DNA of 11,242 nt from Anaeromyces robustus (taxonomy: Eukaryota > Neocallimastigomycota > Neocallimastigomycetes > Neocallimastigales > Neocallimastigaceae), in the NCBI GenBank assembly GCA_002104895.1, contig MCFG01000036.1:270001-281242 (forward strand), read 5' to 3'. Positions 1 through 8,159 of this stretch are shown here, piece after piece (the stretch's first letter is position 1; each line of letters starts with the position of its first letter). The position numbers and the translations under genes were made by a program. The notes beneath the pieces are model-generated. The model had not been told where the DNA came from. It worked only from the letters and a program-made list of their open reading frames with translations, and ran no database searches.

Positions 1-231
1 AAAAAAAAAAAAAAAAAAAAAAGAGAGAGAGAAAAAAGAAGAAAGAAATATACTGTATTTATATCAATATAATTAATAAACAAAAAAATTTTTAATATAT
101 AATACACAATATACATATATATTTATATATGAAAAATATAATATTTATAATACATATACTTGAAATTTCTCAATTTTTTATTTATTTTTTTTTTTTTTTT
201 TTTTTTTTTGAATTATTCTCAAATATTATAA

Positions 232-255
232 CAAGTTTTTTGAAATAAAAACTTG
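232..255. repeat. 9-bp perfect inverted repeat
   Basis: CAAGTTTTT (232-240), 6-nt spacer TGAAAT, AAAAACTTG (247-255). It lies downstream of the dockerin gene; no function can be assigned. Confidence 0.55.
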
Positions 256-577
256 CTATTACATATTATTCATAACTTTATTTTTTAAAAAAAAAAAAAG
301 TTTATATAAAAAAAACATTTTTGATAACAATTTTGTTTGTTATATATTAATCATTATTTATATTAATCTCATTGTCTTTAATTTTGTTATTATTATTAAT
401 ATTTTTTTATTTATATTATAATAAATAAATTAATAAATAAATAAAAAAAAACAATCATAGTTTCTTTTTTATTAATTGACTAAAAAAAATTTATAAATAA
501 ATATAAATTTTATAATATGTTCATATATGTACAAAGCATGTATATTTTATTTGTTTTATATATTTTTTATTTCTTTG

Positions 578-637
578 ATTACCAGAATCAAAAATTAATT
601 CTTTAATTAAAAAGAATGAATAATTATAATTGGTAAT
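578..637. repeat. Imperfect hairpin in the dockerin gene 3' flank
   Basis: Outer arms ATTACCA (578-584) and TGGTAAT (631-637); inner arms ATTCTTT (598-604) and AAAGAAT (611-617) around AATTAA. It starts about 60 nt past the stop codon and could be in the 3' UTR. Confidence 0.45.
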
Positions 638-645
638 ATAATTAT

Positions 646-651
646 TTTATT
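646..651 (-). terminator. Possible poly(A) signal of the dockerin gene
   Basis: TTTATT on the plus strand reads AATAAA on the minus strand, 45 nt past the stop codon. In DNA this AT-rich the hexamer occurs often by chance, so support is weak. Confidence 0.3.
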
Positions 652-695
652 TAAAAAATGTGTGTATGAGTATATTTTTTCACCTCCTCTAACTC

Positions 696-2684
696 TTACG
701 AACAGAGGACACACCATTCTCCATGTTCTACACCCCATTTTTCCGTATCGGTATACATCACCTTGGTAGTTTCCTTACAAACTGGATAGTCACCAGTATA
801 GACACAGGAATAAATACCACACCAATTTCCATCTTCAATTCCCCAATCCCCTTGGCTATCCGTATAAACAACTTTTTGCTCTGTTTTACAACAGGAATAA
901 CCATATTTTTCACTATTACATATACGAATTAATTGTGGCTCTTGATCCTTTTTATCATCGTCTTCTTTCTTTTCCTCTTGATCCACAGGAATAAAGCACC
1001 ATTCTTTATTTTCCACCCCCCAGTCACCTTCATCATCATGGTAGACAACTTTGGTGTGAGGATCAGTACAACATGGGTAACCACTACTAGCAAAACAATT
1101 CAACGTAGGTTCAGAAGTAGGATCTATAGTAGTAATAGTAGTAGTAATAGTAGTAGTAGTAGTAGTAATAACACTTGTACTCTGATTTAAATGAAGAGTT
1201 ATATCAACTTTTAAAAGAATTTCATCTCTTGAATAGGATGAAAAAATAAATTGTAATGTTGGTTGTATATCTCCAATGGGGGTTGTTTCCGTGGCTCGAA
1301 GACGAAAAATAGTAGTACTATAGGAATCATCCATACGCTTATTATCAATAATGGATGGAGCTGAACCCCTATTATTAACGTTAATAAGATCCAAACCAGA
1401 GGAAGCACGAACTTCTTCAACATTTGTCAAATACCAACCATAAAAGGGGTCAATAACTCTAAATTCCAAGGCCAAAATTTCTTCTCTTGTAAAATTGAAT
1501 TGTTTATGAATTTCTCTATCGACGTTTTCTAAATTATATGAGTTAAAGACAGATATTGATGTATCAGATTTAAAACGTAAATTTATAACATAACTTTGTT
1601 TAAACACTTTCGCTTCATGATTTTTTTTTAAAATAAAGTGGAGACGTGGGAGAAGATTTTTATCAGTGATACCAGTAGCTCTAAAAATAAAAAAGTAGTT
1701 AGCCCCATCCTCAATACCAGTGCTTCCAACATCCATTAATTCCACGTTATCGACAACTTTACCGATTGGATTATTTCCATAATAATCCAAATACCAAGAA
1801 TAATTATCAAGGTTTAATTCAACACCAGAAGTAAGATTTTCATAGAAAGAAACCATGAATGGTTCATCGGGATTGATTCTTATGGTATCTTCTCGGGAAG
1901 TGGCATCTTTTATATAAATAGAATCGTAATAGGTAGTTCTATCAACATCATATACCGGATTTAGATGAACGACGGCATGAACTTCCACCATAGGATTTGC
2001 TCTACTACTAGATAATTCGGCTTTATAAACGAATTTCAAAGTGGATGGTAAGTTATCAAAAGCTTCATCAGTTTCAGGGATGGAAAATTCAAAAGTGACG
2101 ACTTTACCTGAATTGTATGTAGTGGTGTAAAAATCTTCTCCATCGTTAGTGGAAACAAGATTAATAGGTTCAAGACTAGATTGAAACACTTCTTTTTCAT
2201 TTTCTAATAACCAACGATAATCTTGGAAAGGAACAATTTCTAAACTTACAAAGAGCTTTCCAGAATTTCTATAGATACGAACCTCTTTCTCTCTTTCATT
2301 TCCAGTTATTAAAACGTAAGAGGAACATTTCTTTAAATATCAACATTATATCGTAAAATAATTTGAAAAAGAGGGAAATAATAATATTATAATAGTAATA
2401 TTGGAGAAAGAAATTAATAATAATTAAAACAAAATATTTTAATAACTTTAAAATATAATAATAATTTTTTTTTTCATTATTATTTATGTATTATTATTTT
2501 TATATATAAATTTTTATTTTGTATTTATAATTTTTATATAAATTATTATTTTAAAATTATTATTTACAAATTATGAATTATTATTATATATATAATAATT
2601 ATATATTAATAATGTTATTTTTTATCTTACAATTGAACTTATAAATTGTAAAATGCCAAAGATTAAGAGGGCAGCTAATTTCAT
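696..2684 (-). CDS. Secreted triple-dockerin protein with three chagasin-like domains (two exons)
   Basis: Join of exon 1 (2684-2631) and exon 2 (2330-696, stop at 698-696) gives about 562 residues. Exon 1 encodes MKLAALLIFGILQFISSI, a signal peptide. Exon 2 begins KCSSYVLITG. Residues about 43-141, 176-271 and 304-399 are three related beta-rich units, each with an aromatic-Trp strand (YRWLL, YSWYL, YGWYL) and a later strand (LKFVYKA, RLHFILKK, TLQFIFSS). Spacing resembles chagasin (I42) cysteine-protease inhibitors, but the NPTTG loop is not clearly kept. A Thr-rich linker (404-423) leads to three fungal dockerins (430-465, 489-524, 527-560). Dockerins of this family bind cohesins on the fungal cellulosome scaffold, so the protein is probably extracellular and cellulosomal. 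Frame 2 stays open up to a stop at 2342-2340 without a Met, which forces the upstream exon. Dockerins are near certain; inhibitor function is inference. Confidence 0.88.
705..806 (-). other. Dockerin domain 3 (atypical cysteine pattern)
   Basis: Residues 527-560 contain YPVCK, KVMYTDTEKWGVEHGEWC. The usual CC pair is VC here, and an extra Cys follows at 561 just before the final Ser. It follows dockerin 2 with almost no linker. Confidence 0.9.
813..920 (-). other. Dockerin domain 2 (fungal CBM10-type)
   Basis: Residues 489-524 contain GYSCC, KVVYTDSQGDWGIEDGNWC and a preceding Cys. It is separated from dockerin 1 by an acidic/Lys linker (about 469-483, EEKKEDDDKKD). Confidence 0.95.
990..1097 (-). 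other. Dockerin domain 1 (fungal CBM10-type)
   Basis: Residues 430-465 show the fungal dockerin signature: a first Cys, GYPCC, VVYHDDEGDWGVEN and EWC. The spacing CC...VVY.D..GDWGVE...WC is complete. Confidence 0.95.
1125..1170 (-). repeat. ACT/ATT triplet repeat encoding the Thr/Ile linker
   Basis: On the minus strand this is runs of ACT broken by ATT, encoding a Thr-rich linker that separates the three beta-rich units from the dockerins. Such linkers are usual between catalytic or binding modules and dockerins, and are likely O-glycosylated. Confidence 0.8.
2331..2630 (-). other. Phase-0 intron in the dockerin gene
   Basis: On the minus strand the intron begins GTAAG (2630-2626) and ends TTTAAAG (AG at 2332-2331), 300 bp long and almost wholly A/T. 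Joining gives ISSI|KCSS in frame. The acceptor is inferred from the frame limit: an in-frame stop at 2342-2340 lies just upstream and this is the only AG that lies between it and the open exon while keeping phase 0. A 25-nt AT palindrome sits near 2576-2600 inside it. Confidence 0.72.
2631..2684 (-). other. Exon 1: signal peptide of the dockerin protein
   Basis: ATG at 2684-2682 opens 18 codons with a Lys, a hydrophobic core (LAALLIFGILQFI) and small residues SS near the end, then runs straight into a GTAAGA donor. Beyond the donor the frame stops after two codons. The exon therefore encodes essentially only the secretion signal. Cleavage is probably near the SS-I/K junction made by splicing. 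Confidence 0.82.
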
Positions 2685-2860
2685 TTTGAATTCTTTTTGA
2701 ATATGAATATTTTTTTTATTTAAATAAAAAATTATGGATATTTATTACTATATTTTATAATAAAATATTATTTATTTATAATATTATTTCTTTTATTAAT
2801 AACACTACATTCAGTTTTCTTATTTTTTAATTTTATCTTATTACTTCTTAATAATAATAT
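2685..2860 (-). promoter_or_regulatory. Presumed leader and promoter of the dockerin gene
   Basis: The start codon is preceded on the minus strand by GAATTCAAA, with A at -3. Upstream is nearly pure A/T, so many TATA-like strings occur and none stands out. Assigned by position only. Confidence 0.4.
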
Positions 2861-3098
<238 letters not shown>

Positions 3099-3769
3099 TA
3101 ATTAAAAAAAAAAAATTTTTAAAAGTCAAATTTCCTTATTTTTATATTCCATTATAACTATTTTTGTCATACATAAAAAATATATTTTAATATATGTTTA
3201 AAAATGATTCATTTTAATTCATAAATTGAAAATTAAACAATACTAATGATAATAGTAAAAAAATTTACAATTTATTATTAAATATTAAAAATTCTTACTA
3301 TTATTATTAGGATAAAAAATATTTATATTAAAAATAAAATATTCTTAATAAAAATATTATAATTAATTAAAAAACTTTCCAAAACGTATTGTTTTATGTT
3401 CATTTAAATTTAAAGAAATCTTTTACAATATTTTTATAATTATTATTTAAAACAAAATAAAATAAAATTGAATACACAAATTAATTATTATTATCCACGA
3501 ACATAAATAATAACAACTAGAATATTTTTATTTAATTATTATCCACAAACACAAATATAAAAACAATAAAGATAAAAAATATTATTCTACTTATTATTAT
3601 TTATAAGTCTATATTTCTATTTATTTTTATTTTATGTAAATTTTTAGGTTTTCATATGAAATTAAGTTAATTAGATTTTAAAAATTAATTTAATTATATT
3701 ATAATGTATCATATATTATAATATAATTAAATCAATAAATTTTTAATTAAACTAGATTTTTTTTTTAAT
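3099..3769. other. Gene-free AT-rich stretch with short repeats
   Basis: No open frame of note. It contains two direct copies of ATTATCCAC followed by a similar A-rich tail (3490-3498 and 3538-3546, 48 bp apart) and a large inverted repeat at 3688-3732. Confidence 0.55.
3688..3732. repeat. 18-bp perfect inverted repeat with longer imperfect arms
   Basis: Arms at 3688-3705 and 3715-3732 are exact reverse complements around a 9-nt loop. Similarity continues outward imperfectly (TTAGATTTT on the left, ACTAGATTTT further out on the right appears in inverse context only partly). All A/T, so chance contributes. Confidence 0.55.
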
Positions 3770-4670
3770 TTATTTTGAAAGATAAAATGTCTTTTCAATA
3801 TCCTCATAGGAAATGAATTTTTAAATTATTTAATATCTTTTATAAATCTCATCTGCAACAACACAAATATACTTAACAAAAATTTCATAAAAGATAAATT
3901 CACAAAGAGAAAATAATATATTCCAATATAATAAGAAGAATATAGTTTGAGGTATATCATTTTTATCAAAAATAGATCAAATAATAATACTTGATGGAAT
4001 ACAAGAAAAAAACATTGATAACAAAATTATCCTATCAATTTGTGGAAAATAAGTCTTCTTTACCCTCATAACTATTTTTTTAAAAAAAAGGGATTGGAAA
4101 TTGATGTATAATGTAGTGAAAATATATATATTATATTAGGTGATAGATTTTGTTCTAACAAATATAACAAATATACATATGCAGTTCATGGAATTATGAA
4201 TATGTATCTAACGTGTATGTTAATGCTTACATGAAGTTAACATCATTATTACATAAATTCTTTATAAAAACATATAAATAATTATAATTTAACCAAATAA
4301 GATCATATACATACTTTATTTTTAACAACGATGTCATATTTCCATATTAGATATAAATTTTTATAATATTTCAGATGTTTTTTGGATTATTAAAGACAAA
4401 CTTTTTTATCAAAACCTTTTTATAAATCTTTTTGACGTAATAACCAGTTTTTCAATACAAATAATTTTGTGTTAGCTCAGATAATGAAGTACGTATGTTT
4501 TCAAAACAACCAGATAATATAACTAAATAAGTAATTATTTTACCTTCGATAAAGTTATGTTCTACCGAAGAATACATAAATAATCAACAATATAATGAGA
4601 ATATTACACCTATCACATTTTTAGTTAAAATATCTAATATTATATATAATCAATATATAATCATTAAATT
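3770..4670. other. Complex, less AT-rich island: possible decayed coding relic
   Basis: Unlike its flanks this stretch lacks simple repeats and has visibly more G and C. Short runs translate into protein-like text between stops: for example 4472 onward reads SSDNEVRMFSKQPDNITK, then a stop, then about 38 open codons. No frame is open for long and no domain is recognised. A degenerate transposon or dead gene would look like this, but no family can be named. Confidence 0.35.
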
Positions 4671-4677
4671 AACAAGT

Positions 4678-4681
4678 TAAT

Positions 4682-4732
<51 letters not shown>

Positions 4733-4735
4733 TTA
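4678..4735. repeat. (TTTA)n microsatellite
   Basis: About 55 bp of TTTA units following AACAAGTTAA, ending TTATTATTTTA. Confidence 0.9.
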
Positions 4736-5074
4736 TTTTATTATAAAAATTAAAATAAAAAAATACATTTTTAAATACCAAAAAAAATGTTACACTAAAA
4801 ATTTACTTTATATTAATTATAACAAACGATAAATGAAAATCTGAAATTTAAATATTATCAATTCAATATATCAAATAATAGAGTTCAAGTTTTTCATAGA
4901 ATAATCATAGAATTAATAATACATATGAAAATTTTATTTATTAATTATCATATATTATTATAAAAAAAATTTTTTTTTTCTTTTTAAATAAAAAAAAAAA
5001 AAAAATCAAAAAGAAGAAAAAAAATTATTAAAAAAAATAATTAAATATATACTAAGGAATATAAGATTTTTTAC

Positions 5075-5150
5075 AAAAAAAAAAAAAAAAAAAAAAAAGA
5101 AAAAGAAAAAGAAAAAAAAAAAAAAAAAAGAAAAAAAAAAGAAGAAGAAA
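5075..5150. repeat. 76-nt homopurine (A with scattered G) tract
   Basis: Uninterrupted A/G from 5075 to 5150, mostly A with GAAAAA and GAA units. Such tracts exclude nucleosomes or can form triplexes; here that is general knowledge, not evidence of use. Confidence 0.85.
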
Positions 5151-5388
5151 TACAATAATGTAAATAATACTAAAAGTAAAATATATAATTGTTTATTTTA
5201 TTTTATTTATTTATTTATTTATTTATTTATTCAAGTAATTTTGTATTTATGTAATTAATTATATAATTAATTTTAACTTAAAGTTCATGTAATAATAAAA
5301 ATTTTCAAATTTTAAATATTTATTTTTTATAAACAAAAAGATATAAATATATAAAAATAAATATTAAAATCAAAAAATTAAATAAACA

Positions 5389-5437
5389 ATGAAATTATTA
5401 TTTAATTATAAATGATATAATTAAATAATAATTTCAT
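5389..5437. repeat. Perfect 21-bp inverted repeat, 7-nt loop
   Basis: Left arm 5389-5409 (begins ATGAAATTATT) and right arm 5417-5437 (ends AATAATTTCAT) are exact reverse complements over 21 bp around loop AAATGAT. It includes one G/C pair. No flanking duplication or transposon ends were recognised. Confidence 0.85.
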
Positions 5438-5801
5438 GAAAGAATTAATAGATGTTAAAGAAAATATAGAATTAAATAATAATATATAATAGTATATATA
5501 TAAGTATTATAAAATAACAATGGGAATATACTAATTTAATAATTTCATATATGAGATAATTTATTTTTATACTTGTTATTTTTTTTTTTTGTATATTTTT
5601 ATTATTATTATTATTACTATATTTATTAAATAATATCTAATAATAAGAATGCATTAACTAATTTAACATTTTAATATATAAAAATTTAATCTAATTTTAC
5701 ATAAAATAATAGAGAAATATAATCAAAATTAATAAATTAATTAAAATTTCAATTTATTTGAAATAAAATAAAAAAAAATAACAAAAGATAAAAAAATAAA
5801 A

Positions 5802-5933
5802 GAAAATAAAAGAAAATAAAAAAGAAAATAAAAGAAAATAAAAAAGAAAATAAAAGAAAATAAAAAAGAAAATAAAAGAAAATAAAAAAGAAAATAAAAG
5901 AAAATAAAAAAGAAAATAAAAGAAAATAAAATA
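5802..5933 (+). repeat. 22-bp A-rich minisatellite upstream of the channel gene
   Basis: Six copies of a 22-bp unit (GAAAATAAAAGAAAATAAAA plus two A). Single G residues recur at spacings alternating 10 and 12 (5802, 5812, 5824, 5834, 5846, 5856, 5868, 5878, 5890, 5900, 5912, 5922). C is absent. It ends about 50 bp before the start codon, so it lies in the promoter or 5' leader. Confidence 0.92.
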
Positions 5934-5983
5934 AAGTAAAAATAAAATAACATTAAATAATAATATTAATAAAGTTAAACAAA

Positions 5984-7309
5984 ATGTCTGATGAAGAAAA
6001 AACCGAAACCTCATCTTTATTAAATATAGATGATAATGAAAATGAATATGTAAATGATAATGAAAATGAAAATGAAAATGAAAATGAAAATGAAAATGAA
6101 AATGAAAATGAAAATGAAAATGAAAATGAAAATGAAAATGAAAATGAAAATGAAAATGAAAATGAAAATGACAACGGAAATGAAATTGAAAACGAAAACG
6201 AAAATGAAAATGAATATATAAATGAAAATGAAAATGAAAATGAAAATGAATATGAAAATGAAAATGAAAATGAATATGAAAATGAAAATGAAAATGAAAA
6301 TGAAAATGAAAATGAAAATGAAAATGAAAATGAAAATGAAAATGAAAATGAAAATGAAAATGAAAATGAAAATGAAAATGAAAATGAAAATGAAAATGAA
6401 AATGAAAATGAAAATGAAAATGAAAATGAAAATGAAAATGAAAATGAAAATGAAAATGAAAATGAAAATGAAAATGAAAATGAAAATGAATATGAAAATG
6501 AAAATGAAAATGAAAATGAAAATGAAAATGAATATGAAAATGAAAATGAAAATGAAAATGAAAATGAAAATGAAAATGAAAATGAAAATGAAATCGAAAA
6601 TGAAATCGAAAATGAAAATGAATATATAAATGAAAATGAAAATGAATATGAAAATGAAAATACTGAAACCACCCCATTAATTAAAAAGGAAGATGAAATT
6701 AATGAAATTGCTTCAACTTCAAATTATCATGCTGTTAATCAGGAAGATGATGAAAACCTTTTATCTATCTATAACGAAACTGATATATTGTTCTTTGTAA
6801 AAGAAAATAAAAAGAATAGTACAATGAAAAGTCAAATAGGATATATACTTAACACTACAGCATGGAATACAGCTATTTTGGTTATGATTGCCTGTGATGT
6901 TCTTATTGTTGTATTAGAATTAGTTATTCAATTAGATGAAAAAAAGCAATGTTCACCGGTAGAAAATCCTCAATCAACCGAAAATGATTTATTTGTTTCT
7001 ACTGTAGAAAATCTTGGTTATGTTTCCGATGTTCTTTTATATGTTTTCACAGCTGAAGTTATATTACGTATATATAGTTTCGGATATAAATATATTTTCG
7101 AATCATTGATTAATTTTATCGATACTTTAACTGTTTTCGTAACCTTCATAACTACTATGTTAATAACATACTATTATACTAATGATAAAGCTCAAGGATT
7201 TGTAGATATTTTAATTATTCTTCGTTTTTGGCGTGTAAGTAATAATGAAAATAAAAATAAAAATAATTTAATTAACTTTAATATTAATTTAAATGTGTAT
7301 ACATTTATA

Positions 7310-7347
<38 letters not shown>

Positions 7348-7607
7348 TTTTCTGTTTAGTTGAATCTGTTGTTAATGCTACACAGATGGAAGCTAATCTA
7401 CGTTTTAAAGAAGTTCTTGTGGATTTAAATGCAGAAATCAGAATTTTAGAAAATAGAAAGAACTGTTACGCAGAAAAGTTAAATGAATTAGGTTATGACC
7501 TTAGTAAACTTGAAAACGACTATCTTTTCCCAAAATACCCAAAACAAAGAAAAGTCAAAAAATCTAATAATAATAGTGATGTTATTCTTAATGTAGATAA
7601 TTACTAA
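5984..7607 (+). CDS. Hv1-like voltage-gated proton channel with Asn-Glu repeat (two exons)
   Basis: Preferred model joins 5984-7234 and 7347-7607 (503 residues). ATG follows AAACAAA, with A at -3. Residues 18-226 are an Asn-Glu dipeptide repeat. The voltage sensor follows: S1 about 294-317 with D305, S2 about 346-366 with F355, E358 and R362, S3 about 375-395 with D380, and S4 from about 406 with RFWR (R414, W416, R417). These match human Hv1 D112, F150, E153, K157, D174 and RLWR. D305 is the proton selectivity residue in the family, and there is no pore domain. Exon 2 (about 430-485) is a charged coiled coil as in Hv1 dimers, with a basic Asn-rich tail. Proton efflux across plasma or vacuolar membrane is the expected role. 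Oddities: the giant repeat, and loss of the third S4 Arg in either splice model. Confidence 0.87.
6035..6661 (+). repeat. GAAAAT hexanucleotide array encoding (Asn-Glu)n
   Basis: About 100 GAAAAT units in frame, encoding residues 18-226. It is interrupted by TAT (Tyr), ATATA-type and GAAATC (Glu-Ile) variants, and by a patch of synonymous change near 6170-6200 (GACAACGGAAAT, AACGAAAACGAA). The longest pure run is roughly 6271-6488. Variant units recur at both ends (GAATATATAAATGAAAAT near 6211 and 6620), suggesting segment duplication as well as slippage. Confidence 0.95.
7235..7346 (+). other. Intron interrupting S4 of the proton channel
   Basis: Consensus donor GTAAGT at 7235-7240 falls directly after the second S4 Arg codon. 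The matching in-frame acceptor is ATAG at 7343-7346, right after a TA repeat, giving RFWR|IFCLVESVV. An alternative pairs donor GTAATA (7239) with the stronger-looking acceptor TTTCTGTTTAG (7359), giving RFWRV-I-ESVV, also in frame. Mixed pairs shift the frame. Translation without splicing hits a stop near 7310. Confidence 0.75.
7311..7345 (+). repeat. (TA)n microsatellite at the intron 3' end
   Basis: A run of TA dinucleotides, pure from about 7316, abuts the first candidate acceptor. Its length could change the acceptor context. Confidence 0.85.
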
Positions 7608-7729
7608 AATATTATAGAATCATAAATATTAATTTATTTTTATTTTCAGTATTATTTAGTTTTATTGGCATTTTGTTTATTACTTAAATTATATATATTT
7701 ATATATAAAAAAAAATAAAAAAATAAGTA

Positions 7730-7730
7730 A

Positions 7731-7780
<50 letters not shown>
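7730..7780. repeat. (AAT)n microsatellite
   Basis: About 16 AAT units, flanked by A-rich sequence. Confidence 0.92.
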
Positions 7781-7782
<2 letters not shown>

Positions 7783-8045
7783 GGATAAAAAAGAAAAGAA
7801 AGAAGGGGAAAAAATAATAATAAAATTAAATATAATTAAATAATGTTAACTATTCATAACATCATTAATTTTATTTATAAAAAATAATAATATATATTAC
7901 TATGTAATATTTTTATTTATATTTTGTTTACTTATTATTATTTATTGATTTATATAATTATTACTAATTATATTTAATGATTAATGATAATAATTCTTCT
8001 ATCTTTCTTAAATATTTAAAATAATTTTTATTGTTTTATTAACTC

Positions 8046-8159
8046 AAAAAAAGTTAAATATACTAATAAATAAGTAAATAAAGATAAAAAATTATTTTAA
8101 ATATATAACCCTAAAAAAAGTTAAATATAATAATAAAAAAGTAAAAAAAAAAATAAAAA
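8046..8159. repeat. Direct repeat pair starting AAAAAAAGTTAAATATA
   Basis: Copies at 8046-8090 and 8113-8159 share AAAAAAAGTTAAATATA, then TAATAAA, AGTAAA and ATAAAAA segments with minor differences, 67 bp apart. Confidence 0.65.

Larger units (their letters stand above)
1..645. other. Gene-free AT-rich 3' flank
   Basis: No gene is seen. It holds A and T runs (1-22; about 184-209; about 287-299), a short GA run at 23-32, a perfect 9-bp stem-loop at 232-255 and an imperfect hairpin at 578-637 (arms ATTACCA/TGGTAAT and ATTCTTT/AAAGAAT). Confidence 0.6.
4736..5768. other. Gene-free AT-rich stretch
   Basis: No gene seen. It holds A/T runs near 4970-5040, a homopurine tract (5075-5150), a short TTTA run (about 5203-5231), a perfect long hairpin (5389-5437), a T run near 5580-5590 and an ATT run near 5600-5617. 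Confidence 0.6.

Noticed and set aside
723-1423. Open frames at 723-932 and 933-1190 (plus) and 1211-1423 (minus)
   Set aside because: They lie within the dockerin gene in other frames; their hydrophobic and Ser-rich text is the shadow of its codons and Thr linker.
2187-2189. GTG as the start of the dockerin protein
   Set aside because: The frame continues upstream with sensible protein sequence to a splice acceptor, and a signal-peptide exon with a matching phase-0 donor lies 300 bp further up.
6222-6629. Plus-strand KM polymer frame
   Set aside because: Frame shadow of the hexamer array. Kept only as a finding about slippage.
5741-6677. Long minus-strand frames reading HF, SF and FLFYF polymers
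   Set aside because: These are the antisense of the GAAAAT array and of the A-rich minisatellite. No non-repeat domain supports them as genes.
7235-7312. C-terminal extension of the channel by read-through (VSNNENKNKNN...)
   Set aside because: It begins exactly at a GTAAGT donor, is low-complexity, and would drop the coiled coil found in the downstream exon.
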